Shown here one piece after another: positions 1-6,496 of a stretch of DNA of 24,426 nucleotides. Made by a program: the position numbers and the translations under genes. Under the pieces are notes generated by a model. That model was not told where the DNA came from. It searched no databases and saw only the letters and a program-made list of their open reading frames with translations. Location: positions 1 through 24,426 of the forward strand of contig JBKEBI010000046.1 of the NCBI GenBank assembly GCA_047973085.1, in the 5' to 3' direction. Origin of the DNA: JBKEDG01 sp047973085. GTDB lineage: Bacteria; Bacillota_I; Bacilli_A; JBKEDG01. Numbering within the stretch: position 1 is the first letter of the stretch; every line of letters starts with the position of its first letter.

Positions 1-1069
1 GCCATTTATCGCCTTTCCAATCAATAGCATTAGAAGGTGCTTCAGTATCAAGTCCTTCCCACCATACAGTATTGTCATCAAGATTATGAGCAACATTTGT
101 AAAAATTGAATCATGAATTGATGTATCCAATGCATTTTTATTAGTTTTACTGTTTGTTCCTGGTGCAACACCAAAGAATCCATTTTCTGGGTTTATTGCC
201 CAAAGTCTTCCGTCTTCTCCAATTCTAAGCCATGCAATATCATCACCTACACACCAAATACGATATCCAGCTTTAAGAAACTTTTTAGGTGGGATAAGCA
301 TCGCCATATTAGTTTTACCACATGCTGATGGAAATGCGGCTGCAACATATTTAACATCACCATTAGGATTTTCAATTCCTAGAATAAGCATATGTTCAGC
401 TAACCAATATTCTTTTCTTGCTTGATATGAAGCAATGCGCAAAGCAAAGCATTTTTTTCCTAATAGGGCATTTCCACCATACGCACTGTTAACACTAATT
501 ATTCTATTATCTTTTGGGAAATGTGCAATCCATCGTTTATCGATATCTAAATCACACGAAGCATGCATACATTCTACAATAGGTGTGTTTTCACATATAC
601 TGTCTAAAACACTTTTTCCAACTCTTGTCATTATTTGCATATTTAAAACTACTATTATTGAGTCAGTAATTTCTACTCCTATTTTTGCAAATGGTGAGCC
701 TACCTCTCCCATAGAAAATGGTATTACATACATAGTCTTACCTTCATAACTGTCTTTAGTAATGTCACTTAACATTTTGTATGCTTCATCAGGTGCAATC
801 CAGTTATTAGTTGGACCTGCTTCAGCTTCCGTTGGGGTACAAATAATTGTTCTATCCTCAAGTCTTGCAACATCATCTGTCTTAGAACGATGTAAATAAC
901 AACCAGGAAGTTTTTCGTTGTCTAATTTGATTAAATCTCCATTGGCAATAGCTTGCTTGCGAAGATTATTAGTCTGTTCATAACTCCCATCAATCCATAC
1001 AACATCACTTGGATTAACATGTGCAGTTGCTTCATTTACAAAATCAATAATTTGCTTATTTTTTGTCAT
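1..1069 (-). CDS. pckG: Phosphoenolpyruvate carboxykinase (GTP), C-terminal part outside window
   Basis: This enzyme interconverts oxaloacetate plus GTP with phosphoenolpyruvate, CO2 and GDP in the cytoplasm, linking the TCA-side pool to gluconeogenesis or, in anaerobes, fixing CO2 onto PEP. The 356 residues visible carry the GTP-type signatures in order: a VARLEDRT substrate-binding segment (about 67-74), YGGNALLGKKCFALR (197-211), the P-loop FPSACGKTN (246-254), the metal-binding DDIAW (276-280) and ENGFFGVAPGT (295-305). The family is usually about 600 residues, so roughly 40% lies beyond the left edge. ATG codons lie at 1072 and 1069; I prefer 1069 because it sits 6-7 bases after AGGAG, whereas 1072 is too close. 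It is divergent from deoD. No in-frame TGA; tryptophans are TGG. Confidence 0.95.
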   Translation of the reverse strand, partial: MTKNKQIIDFVNEATAHVNPSDVVWIDGSYEQTNNLRKQAIANGDLIKLDNEKLPGCYLHRSKTDDVARLEDRTIICTPTEAEAGPTNNWIAPDEAYKMLSDITKDSYEGKTMYVIPFSMGEVGSPFAKIGVEITDSIIVVLNMQIMTRVGKSVLDSICENTPIVECMHASCDLDIDKRWIAHFPKDNRIISVNSAYGGNALLGKKCFALRIASYQARKEYWLAEHMLILGIENPNGDVKYVAAAFPSACGKTNMAMLIPPKKFLKAGYRIWCVGDDIAWLRIGEDGRLWAINPENGFFGVAPGTNSKTNKNALDTSIHDSIFTNVAHNLDDNTVWWEGLDTEAPSNAIDWKGDKW

Positions 1070-1099
1070 CATACACTCCTTTAATACAATTATATATGT

Positions 1100-1108
1100 A
1101 TTATAACA
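1100..1108 (-). promoter_or_regulatory. Extended -10 promoter for pckG
   Basis: Read on the minus strand this is TGTTATAAT, a perfect TATAAT with the TG extension. It lies about 30 bases upstream of the pckG start. The -35 region 17 bases further up (ACAAAA) is a poor match, as is common with extended -10 promoters. Confidence 0.55.
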
Positions 1109-1145
1109 TATAGTGAGTTACTTTTTGTAGGGTATTTTTTATTTC

Positions 1146-1174
1146 TTGACTTTTGGGTATATCTGTAATACAAT
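1146..1174 (+). promoter_or_regulatory. Sigma-A promoter for deoD
   Basis: TTGACT at 1146-1151 and TACAAT at 1169-1174 are separated by exactly 17 bases. Transcription should start near 1181, about 19 bases before the deoD ATG. This also shows that the TTG at 1146, which opens the reading frame, is the -35 box and not a start codon. Confidence 0.7.
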
Positions 1175-1199
1175 CCAATGTAATAAAAAGGAGAATTTT

Positions 1200-1916
1200 A
1201 TGGAAAAGATACCAACACCACATATAACAGCTTCAAAAAGTGATATTGCTAAAACTGTAATTATGCCAGGAGATCCTCTTAGAGCGAAGTTTATTGCAGA
1301 AAATTATTTAGAAAGTTTTGTTGAAGTTAATTCTATAAGAAACATGCTTGCATATACTGGTTTTTATAAAGGGAAAAAAGTTACTGTAATGGGTAGTGGG
1401 ATGGGAATGCCAAGTATGGGTATTTATTCTTATGAACTGTATGAATTTTATGATGTTGAAAATATTATTAGGATAGGAAGTGCTGGAGGGTATTCCGAAG
1501 AATTAAATATTTATGATGTGGTACTTGCAACTAGTGCTCATACAATGTCAAATTATGCAAAAATGGCTTTTGACATTGATGAAAATGAGCTGAAGTCAAG
1601 TAGCAAATTAAATGATTTATTAAGAAGTAGTGCAGAAAAATTAGGTATAGATATATATAATGGGAAAATAGAAACATCAGATGTTTTCTATAAAACAACG
1701 CATGCTCAGTACAGAAGTCTTCTTGAAAAAGAGAATTGTATTGCTAGTGAAATGGAAGCTTTTGCACTATTTGCTAATGCTAGACAAACTGGAAAAAATG
1801 CTGCTTGTATTTTAACCATAGTAGATCATATGAAAAAAAGACAAAATACCCCAGCGAAAAAGCGAGAAAATGGTCTTGTAAAAATGATAGAAATTGCTCT
1901 AAATGCTGATTATTAA
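1200..1916 (+). CDS. deoD: Purine nucleoside phosphorylase, DeoD type
   Basis: It cleaves purine (deoxy)nucleosides with phosphate to free base and (deoxy)ribose 1-phosphate in the cytoplasm, serving purine salvage. From the ATG at 1200 it has 238 residues, the usual size for the hexameric DeoD family. It shows TPHITA with the ribose-contacting His (H8), the phosphate-site MPGDPLR (22-28), RNMLAYTG (47-54), GSGMGMPSMGIY (65-76), SEMEAF (184-189, ribose and base binding) and the catalytic Asp in IVDH (D209), with R222 at the position of the assisting arginine. AGGAG at 1189-1193 sits 6 bases before this ATG. The frame stays open upstream to a TTG at 1146, but that codon is the promoter -35 box. 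It has its own promoter and is separate from tcyP. Confidence 0.95.
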   Translation: MEKIPTPHITASKSDIAKTVIMPGDPLRAKFIAENYLESFVEVNSIRNMLAYTGFYKGKKVTVMGSGMGMPSMGIYSYELYEFYDVENIIRIGSAGGYSEELNIYDVVLATSAHTMSNYAKMAFDIDENELKSSSKLNDLLRSSAEKLGIDIYNGKIETSDVFYKTTHAQYRSLLEKENCIASEMEAFALFANARQTGKNAACILTIVDHMKKRQNTPAKKRENGLVKMIEIALNADY

Positions 1917-1946
1917 AATTAAAAGAAAATTTTTAAATTAAATATT

Positions 1947-1964
1947 GTTTAAAGAGCTTTAAAC
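1947..1964. repeat. Perfect 18-base palindrome between deoD and tcyP
   Basis: GTTTAAAG-AG-CTTTAAAC is a perfect inverted repeat 30 bases after the deoD stop and 65 bases before the tcyP -35 box. No T-run follows, so it is a weak candidate for an intrinsic terminator. A regulator-binding site or transcript-end hairpin is possible. Confidence 0.4.
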
Positions 1965-2029
1965 ATTATAAATTTAATACCATTTTTATAAAGTTGTTAG
2001 TATATAAAATAATTAATTGTGCAATTTAG

Positions 2030-2058
2030 TTGAATTTGCTATAAATTTAGTGTAATAT
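2030..2058 (+). promoter_or_regulatory. Sigma-A promoter for the tcyP transcript
   Basis: TTGAAT at 2030-2035, a 17-base spacer, and TAATAT at 2053-2058. The predicted start is near 2065, giving a leader of about 27 bases with AGGAGG before the ATG at 2092. Confidence 0.6.
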
Positions 2059-2091
2059 TATTAAAGTAATATAAAAATTAGGAGGGAATTT

Positions 2092-3474
2092 ATGTTTGAA
2101 GGATATACACTACTAACAATTATAGGTTTAGTAGTAATTGCATTAATATATGCAGGAATGAGGAGTTTAAAGAAATATAACTTATCTTTTGGTATGCAAG
2201 TGCTAATTGGTTTAGGTTTAGGTATTATTTTTGGTTTTATACTAATTCAAATTAAAGACAAAGAGGGAATTGAAGCTTTGGTTTCTTGGTTATCATTAAT
2301 AGGTAGTGCTTTTACAGGGTTATTACGTATGATTGTTGTACCATTAATATTGGTTATGATTATAACTTCAATTGTTAATATGCCACAAGGATCAAAGAAG
2401 ATTAAAACTTGGCTAACAAGAGTAGTAGCTATACTTGTAGGAGGAGCTTTACTTGGTGCAATAGTTGGAATTGTTTTTGCATTAATATTTAAGTTAGATG
2501 CAAGTGCAATAGTTGGAACAGAAGCTATATCTTCTAGAGCAGTAGAGCTAGCAGAGCGCGCTGAAATGACTGATACATCTTTTGTTGGATTGATTAAATC
2601 ATTTATTCCTGCAAATCCATTTGCTGATTTAGCAGGTTCAAGACCAACATCTATGATAGGTGTAGTTATTTTTGCTGCATTTTTAGGTTTTGGAGGATAC
2701 ATTTTATTAATCAAGGAACCTAAATCAGGGAATGTATTTAAGAACGTTATGAATTCGTTTAAAGATGTAATTATGATTGTTGTAAATGCAATTATAAAGT
2801 TAACGCCTTATGGAGTTTTTGCTTTAATTGCTAATACGTTCTACACTACAGATTTTGATTCTATTAAGGAACTTGGGAAGTTTGTAGGAGCTTCATATTT
2901 ATCGATAATTGTTACATTCATTATTGTGTTAATACCACTTGTAGTATTAAAGCTAAGTCCAATTACTTATATAAAGAAATCGTGGGAGACTTTAGTTTTC
3001 GCATTTTCTTCAAGATCAAGTGCTGCTACAGTACCTAAAACATATACGACACAATCAAAGTTTTTAGGAGTAGAAGATGGACTTGCTTCATTAAGTAGTT
3101 CACTTGGAGCATCAATTGGGCAAACTGGTTGTGCGGGAATTTATCCAGCTATGCTTGCAATTATGATTGCAGTATCAGAAGGTGTTACAATTGATTTTGC
3201 TTTTGTATTAAAATTATTAATCGTAATTGCTGTTACATCATTTGCAGCAGCAGGTGTAGGTGGAGGAGCAACAAATGCAGCGATTATTGTTCTTGTAGCA
3301 ATGGATTTACCAATTGCTCTTGCAGCAGTACTTATTGCAGTTGAGCCAATTATTGATATGGCAAGAACTGCACTAAATGTAAATGGATCAATTATTGCAG
3401 GAGTTGTAACAGCAGCAACCACTGATTCATTAGATAGAGAAGTTTATAACTCAAAGAATTTAAACTTAGAATAG
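2092..3474 (+). CDS. tcyP: Sodium/proton symporter of the DAACS family, TcyP-like cystine importer
   Basis: This is a polytopic inner-membrane carrier of the dicarboxylate/amino acid:cation symporter family, 460 residues. Length, layout and sequence resemble Bacillus TcyP, which imports L-cystine. After an N-terminal helix comes a GLGLGIIFGFIL segment, then LLRMIVVPLILVMIITSI (about 78-95), which matches the conserved MIVxPLIxxSI region. A serine-rich re-entrant segment FAFSSRSSAATVPKT lies in the second half, followed by GASIGQTGCAGIYPAM and a glycine/alanine-rich loop AAAGVGGGATNAAI. These are the substrate-binding hairpins of the fold. Substrate (cystine rather than glutamate or dicarboxylate) is inferred from similarity to TcyP only. 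It is followed after 9 bases by the HesB-like gene and probably shares its mRNA, which suggests a sulfur or selenium link. Confidence 0.85.
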   Translation: MFEGYTLLTIIGLVVIALIYAGMRSLKKYNLSFGMQVLIGLGLGIIFGFILIQIKDKEGIEALVSWLSLIGSAFTGLLRMIVVPLILVMIITSIVNMPQGSKKIKTWLTRVVAILVGGALLGAIVGIVFALIFKLDASAIVGTEAISSRAVELAERAEMTDTSFVGLIKSFIPANPFADLAGSRPTSMIGVVIFAAFLGFGGYILLIKEPKSGNVFKNVMNSFKDVIMIVVNAIIKLTPYGVFALIANTFYTTDFDSIKELGKFVGASYLSIIVTFIIVLIPLVVLKLSPITYIKKSWETLVFAFSSRSSAATVPKTYTTQSKFLGVEDGLASLSSSLGASIGQTGCAGIYPAMLAIMIAVSEGVTIDFAFVLKLLIVIAVTSFAAAGVGGGATNAAIIVLVAMDLPIALAAVLIAVEPIIDMARTALNVNGSIIAGVVTAATTDSLDREVYNSKNLNLE

Positions 3475-3483
3475 GAGAAATAA

Positions 3484-3768
3484 ATGAAAGTTAGTTTTAC
3501 AAAAAAAGCATTGTCAAAGTTGAAAGAAGATAATGTTAAAGAAATTACTATTTCTATTAAAACAATGGGTGGATGATCACCTAGTGGAGCCCCATTTCTA
3601 TTAATGGGAGATCACAAAGGCCAGGATGGTACTTTTATAACTGTTGAAGTAGAAGATATTAAAGTTGATGTAAAGACATGTATTAAATCTCCATCAAATG
3701 AATTAACTGTAAATTATGGAGGATTATTTAAAAAGGTGTTTTATATTACAGGAGCATTAGAGTTTTAA
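3484..3768 (+). CDS. HesB/IscA-like small protein with in-frame TGA: candidate selenoprotein
   Basis: An ATG at 3484, 5 bases after AGGAGA, opens a 94-codon frame ending in TAA at 3766. It contains a single TGA at codon 31 (3574-3576). Read through, the protein is one continuous small beta-rich domain: basic N-terminal helix (1-18), strand ITISIKTMGG (21-30), U31-SPSGAP, a second half with strands, and a lone cysteine at C66. The TGA falls in GG-x-S, the position of the first conserved cysteine of the HesB/IscA fold (GGCSG). HesB-like proteins are an established bacterial selenoprotein family. The C-terminal CGCG of true IscA is absent. It lies 9 bases after tcyP and before a terminator, so the pair is probably one operon. 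UGA read as Trp is unlikely because Trp elsewhere is TGG. An inactivating nonsense mutation is possible but the downstream frame looks intact. Function unknown; a redox or metal-binding role is inferred. Confidence 0.75.
3574..3614 (+). promoter_or_regulatory. Possible bacterial SECIS-like hairpin after the TGA
   Basis: A 6-bp stem CCCATT (3591-3596) / AATGGG (3603-3608) closes a 6-base loop TCTATT that begins 20 bases after the TGA, a suitable distance for a bacterial SECIS. An outer helix TGATC (3574-3578) / GATCA (3610-3614) would place the TGA at its base. Against it, the apical loop lacks the G normally seen in its first two positions. An alternative small hairpin AGTGG-AGCC-CCATT (3583-3596) does have a G in the loop but lies only 11 bases after the TGA. 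Confidence 0.4.
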
Positions 3769-3780
3769 TTTTATTATATG

Positions 3781-3808
3781 AAAAGTAGGAAATAATCCTA
3801 CTTTTTTT
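3781..3808 (+). terminator. Intrinsic terminator of the tcyP/HesB-like operon
   Basis: AAAAGTAGG (3781-3789), a 7-base loop, CCTACTTTT (3797-3805) and further Ts to 3808. It starts 12 bases after the stop codon of the HesB-like gene. Confidence 0.85.
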
Positions 3809-3887
3809 GTTAATATAATTTGAAAAAGTATAGGGTTTGAATTATAAGGGTTGCTATATTTGATTCTATTATTTTTTATTATACTAA

Positions 3888-3916
3888 TTGTATTGATGCT
3901 AAAATTAACGTATAAT
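3888..3916 (+). promoter_or_regulatory. Sigma-A promoter for the AIM24/EFR1 pair
   Basis: TTGTAT at 3888-3893, 17 bases, TATAAT at 3911-3916. The predicted transcript starts near 3923, about 29 bases before the ATG at 3952. Confidence 0.6.
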
Positions 3917-3951
3917 TATATTATAGAGTATCTAATTGGAGGTTTTATATT

Positions 3952-4713
3952 ATGTATAAGGTAAATAATTTTTTCAATAACAATGATGTGAATAAAGTTG
4001 ATGAAAAAGGCGCGTTTTCAATTGCTGAGTATAAAAGAGATTTAAGTGTAGATCACTCAACGGCAGTAAGTGAATATTTTGCTTCTAAAATGAATATACA
4101 TAGAAGGCAGTTGGTGTGTGATTTATCTAAATCTGATGTTACCGTGCAAGCTGGAACTATGCAATGGATGATTGGTGATGCTTCAGCTACAACAGGTGTA
4201 AAAGGAGTAGGAGATTTTCTTAAGAAGTCTGTAGGGAGTAAAGTGACAGGAGAATCTACCATTAAACCTGAATATGTAGGAGATGGAATGGTAGTACTAG
4301 AACCGACTTATAAACATATTTTATTAGAAGATTTAGCAGACTGGAATGGAAGTGTTGTACTTGATGATGGACTTTTTCTAGCGTGCCATAATACTGCAAA
4401 GTTTAAAGTTATCTCACGTACAAATCTATCATCTGCTGTACTTGGTAATGAAGGATTATTTAATCTTTCGATTACAGGTGATGGAATTGTAGCGCTTGAA
4501 TCAAATTGTCCACGTGAGGAATTAATAGAAATATATCTTGAAGAAGATGTAGTAAAAATTGATGGGAATATGGCAATTGCATGGAGCTCATCGCTAAAGT
4601 TTACTGTAGAGCGTTCGGGGAAAACTTTGGTAGGTTCTGCTACGAGTAAAGAAGGACTTGTAAATGTATATCGAGGAACTGGAAAAATTTTGATGGCTCC
4701 AGTAGCAAGATAG
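3952..4713 (+). CDS. AIM24 family protein
   Basis: The 253-residue product resembles the AIM24 (TIGR00266/DUF124-like) family, named for a yeast mitochondrial protein. Bacterial members have a double-stranded beta-helix-like fold but no settled biochemical function. Visible family features are the QAGTMQWMIGD segment (about 66-76), the glycine-rich GVKGVGDFLKKSVGS stretch (about 83-97), the VLEPTYKHILLEDL region near 120-133 and the later GDGIVALES and DGNMAIAWSSSL segments. No signal peptide or membrane helix is seen, so it is probably cytoplasmic. An AGG-containing site precedes the ATG. The next gene, an EFR1 flavodoxin-ferredoxin, begins 20 bases after the stop, so the two are probably co-transcribed. 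What links them is not evident from sequence. Confidence 0.8.
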   Translation: MYKVNNFFNNNDVNKVDEKGAFSIAEYKRDLSVDHSTAVSEYFASKMNIHRRQLVCDLSKSDVTVQAGTMQWMIGDASATTGVKGVGDFLKKSVGSKVTGESTIKPEYVGDGMVVLEPTYKHILLEDLADWNGSVVLDDGLFLACHNTAKFKVISRTNLSSAVLGNEGLFNLSITGDGIVALESNCPREELIEIYLEEDVVKIDGNMAIAWSSSLKFTVERSGKTLVGSATSKEGLVNVYRGTGKILMAPVAR

Positions 4714-4733
4714 CGTAGAAAAAGGAGGCAAAG

Positions 4734-5510
4734 ATGAAAAATATTATATTCTATTTTACAGGGACAGGTAATAGTTTAAAAGTTGCTAGAAATATTGCTA
4801 GTAAGTTAGAGGAGTGTGAAGTTAGGTTAATTACAAATTTTACTGATAAAAAGCTTGAAGCTGGTTATGAGCGTATTGGATTTGTATTCCCTGTTTATTG
4901 TGGAACTATTCCAAATTATTTATCGAAGTTTTTAAACGAGATAGATTTTACATTGAATAAGAATGCATACTTTTTTGCAGTATCAACACAAGGTGGTAGT
5001 AAGGGGAATTCTTTAGCTGAAGTAAATCAGTTATTAAATAAACAAGGAATTAATCTTAATAAATCTTTTGATATAAAAATGTTTTCAAATTATGTTGTAC
5101 TCTATGATATGGCGAATAATGTTCAAGAACAAAATGAAATCGATGATATAAAGATAAAAAGCATTGCAGAAGATGTTGGAAATAAGGTTGAAGAAAATGA
5201 GATTTATAAAAAGAATGTTGTTTTAAATTTAGTTTCAAAAATTGTACTACCAAGATTTGCAAAAATGGATAGAAACTTTAATATTTCAGATGAATGTGAT
5301 GGTTGTGGAATTTGTGTAAAGGTATGCCCAGTTAAAAATATTGAATTAATTGATAATAAACCACTATTTAATCATAAATGTGAGCAATGTGTTTCATGCA
5401 TACATAATTGTCCGTGTAGAGCGATAAACTATAAAAGCAAAACCAAGGCAAGAGGAAGATATAGAAATACTGATGTAAAACTAAATGATTTATTTAGCGA
5501 TGGGAAGTAA
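4734..5510 (+). CDS. EFR1-type flavodoxin-ferredoxin fusion protein
   Basis: The 258-residue cytoplasmic protein joins a flavodoxin-like domain to a 2[4Fe-4S] ferredoxin. The N-terminal FTGTGNSLKVA (8-18) is the FMN phosphate-binding loop; VFPVYCGTIP (51-60) and VSTQGGSKG (83-91) are the other flavin-facing loops. Two CxxCxxCxxxC clusters follow at C188/C191/C194/C198 and C216/C219/C222/C226, with an extra C228 directly after the second. The arrangement matches the EFR1 family common in anaerobic Bacillota and implies electron transfer between FMN and iron-sulfur clusters. The redox partner is unknown. It is the second gene of a pair with the AIM24-family gene and ends directly at a terminator. 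AGGAGG precedes the start. Confidence 0.85.
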   Translation: MKNIIFYFTGTGNSLKVARNIASKLEECEVRLITNFTDKKLEAGYERIGFVFPVYCGTIPNYLSKFLNEIDFTLNKNAYFFAVSTQGGSKGNSLAEVNQLLNKQGINLNKSFDIKMFSNYVVLYDMANNVQEQNEIDDIKIKSIAEDVGNKVEENEIYKKNVVLNLVSKIVLPRFAKMDRNFNISDECDGCGICVKVCPVKNIELIDNKPLFNHKCEQCVSCIHNCPCRAINYKSKTKARGRYRNTDVKLNDLFSDGK

Positions 5511-5529
5511 GAGCATTTTGCTCTTTTTT
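5509..5529 (+). terminator. Intrinsic terminator after the EFR1 gene
   Basis: AAGAGCA (5509-5515), TTT loop, TGCTCTT (5519-5525) and a T-run to 5529. The stem begins inside the stop codon of the EFR1 gene. Confidence 0.85.
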
Positions 5530-5595
5530 GTTGGGAATATATTATAAGCATTTACAAGCTAGTTTTAGTAAAACAAAAGGTGAGTTATTTAGTTG

Positions 5596-5624
5596 TTGCA
5601 AAAGGTGTAATGATATGATAATAT
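5596..5624 (+). promoter_or_regulatory. Sigma-A promoter for the lipoprotein gene
   Basis: TTGCAA at 5596-5601, 17-base spacer, TAATAT at 5619-5624, about 20 bases ahead of the ATG at 5646. TTGTTG (5593-5598) with GATAAT (5617-5622), spacer 18, is an overlapping alternative. Confidence 0.5.
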
Positions 5625-5645
5625 TGTTATAAAAAGAGGTGTAAA

Positions 5646-6221
5646 ATGAAAAGAATATTTGGTTTGGTATTATCAATAAGTGTATTACTTGTTTTTTCAG
5701 CGTGTACTACAGATGAAGTGATTGATACAGAAGACGAGGGGGAAGATTTAAGTGCTATAGTGGAAATACTAACTGAAAAGTTTGCTGAGAGAATTGAAAA
5801 GAATGGGTATATAATTTTACTGGAAAATGAAGAATTTGATATGGAAGGTGAATTTTATAGTGATAGAACTTTTAAATCCAAAATAAATTCACAGGGCATA
5901 GAGATATCTTTGGTATGTGGTGTAGAAGGTGAATATTCTATGAGCATGGGAGAAGAGCTGGATGCTTTTATAGACTATAGCGATGAGGAAATAGCTGAAA
6001 TGTGCGATGTAGAAGATGTAGACTCTGAGTTTAGCTGGATTTTTGAGGGTAAAGATAGTGATAACTATAAATTAACTGAAGCAGAATATAAAGAGAAGAG
6101 TAAGTACTTTATAGTTATTTTTAAAGACAAAAAATTCAGTGAAATGAGAATATATAAAGATGGAAAAAAGGTGGAAATAATTGGTGAAAAAATTTCTATG
6201 GTTGTAGAAGTTTTAGATTAG
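5646..6221 (+). CDS. Acidic lipoprotein of unknown function
   Basis: I do not recognise the family. The 191-residue product begins with a lipoprotein signal peptide: a basic MKRIF start, a hydrophobic stretch and a lipobox-like VFSAC that would place the lipidated cysteine at C20. Phe at -3 is not the commonest residue but is tolerated. The mature protein is strongly acidic, especially residues 22-36, and contains two more cysteines (in LVCGVEG and EMCDVED) that might form a disulfide outside the cell. Its alternating beta-strand pattern ends in KKVEIIGEKISMVV. It probably sits on the outer face of the cytoplasmic membrane. It has its own promoter and stands alone between two terminators, just ahead of the ribosomal operon. 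Confidence 0.75.
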   Translation: MKRIFGLVLSISVLLVFSACTTDEVIDTEDEGEDLSAIVEILTEKFAERIEKNGYIILLENEEFDMEGEFYSDRTFKSKINSQGIEISLVCGVEGEYSMSMGEELDAFIDYSDEEIAEMCDVEDVDSEFSWIFEGKDSDNYKLTEAEYKEKSKYFIVIFKDKKFSEMRIYKDGKKVEIIGEKISMVVEVLD

Positions 6222-6286
6222 AGGTTTGTATTAGTAATAAAAATACATGCTTAATAAATTTCATAGTAAAATTATACATATTTGAG

Positions 6287-6322
6287 GGATTTAAAGTTTT
6301 AGTGTTAAAGCCTTCATTTTTT
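6287..6322 (+). terminator. Possible weak terminator ahead of the S10 promoter
   Basis: GGATTTAA (6287-6294) and TTAAAGCC (6305-6312) pair with one mismatch around a 10-base loop, followed by TTCATTTTTT. It would end the lipoprotein transcript before the S10 promoter. The stem is short and AT-rich. Confidence 0.35.
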
Positions 6323-6343
6323 AATATTTATTTATAAAAGCCC

Positions 6344-6372
6344 TTGTATTTTATCTGCTATATGTGTATAAT
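6344..6372 (+). promoter_or_regulatory. Main promoter of the S10-spc-alpha operon
   Basis: TTGTAT at 6344-6349, a 17-base spacer and a perfect TATAAT at 6367-6372. The predicted start is near 6379. It is the only good promoter seen ahead of the ribosomal genes. Confidence 0.75.
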
Positions 6373-6378
6373 AGTTGT

Positions 6379-6490
6379 TGGACATAAAAAGCATTGATGT
6401 GCGAGGTTGCTGACACACCCCGAAGAGTTGCCCGGGAATTCAGGTTTTTGCACGGAGCTAGTCTATTAATTAAGTAGACGGAAGGAGGCA
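6379..6490 (+). promoter_or_regulatory. Structured 5' leader of the S10 operon
   Basis: The leader of about 115 bases is visibly richer in GC than its surroundings. It contains GAGGTTGCTGACACACCC (6403-6420), a motif I recall from the same place in other Bacillota. Possible helices: GTGC (6399-6402) with GCAC (6450-6453) closing a branched region, CCCG (6419-6422) with CGGG (6433-6436), and a hairpin GTCTA (6461-6465) / TAGAC (6475-6479) just before the AAGGAGG of rpsJ. By analogy with other S10 operons it may be an autoregulatory target of a ribosomal protein such as L4. The ligand is an inference and no terminator-like T-run is present. Confidence 0.5.
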
Positions 6491-6496
6491 ATTATT

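Noticed and set aside
435..749. A 104-codon plus-strand frame
   Set aside because: It lies wholly inside pckG on the opposite strand and has no ribosome binding site or recognisable features.
2247..3422. Two long minus-strand frames opposite tcyP
   Set aside because: Their compositions (I, T, A, N, P rich) are typical of the reverse reading of a hydrophobic membrane protein; no start signals.
3484..3768. Reading the in-frame TGA as tryptophan (mycoplasma code) or as a disabling mutation
   Set aside because: All Trp codons elsewhere that I read are TGG, no other gene has an internal TGA, and the position is that of a conserved cysteine. A nonsense mutation is not excluded, but there is no other sign of decay.
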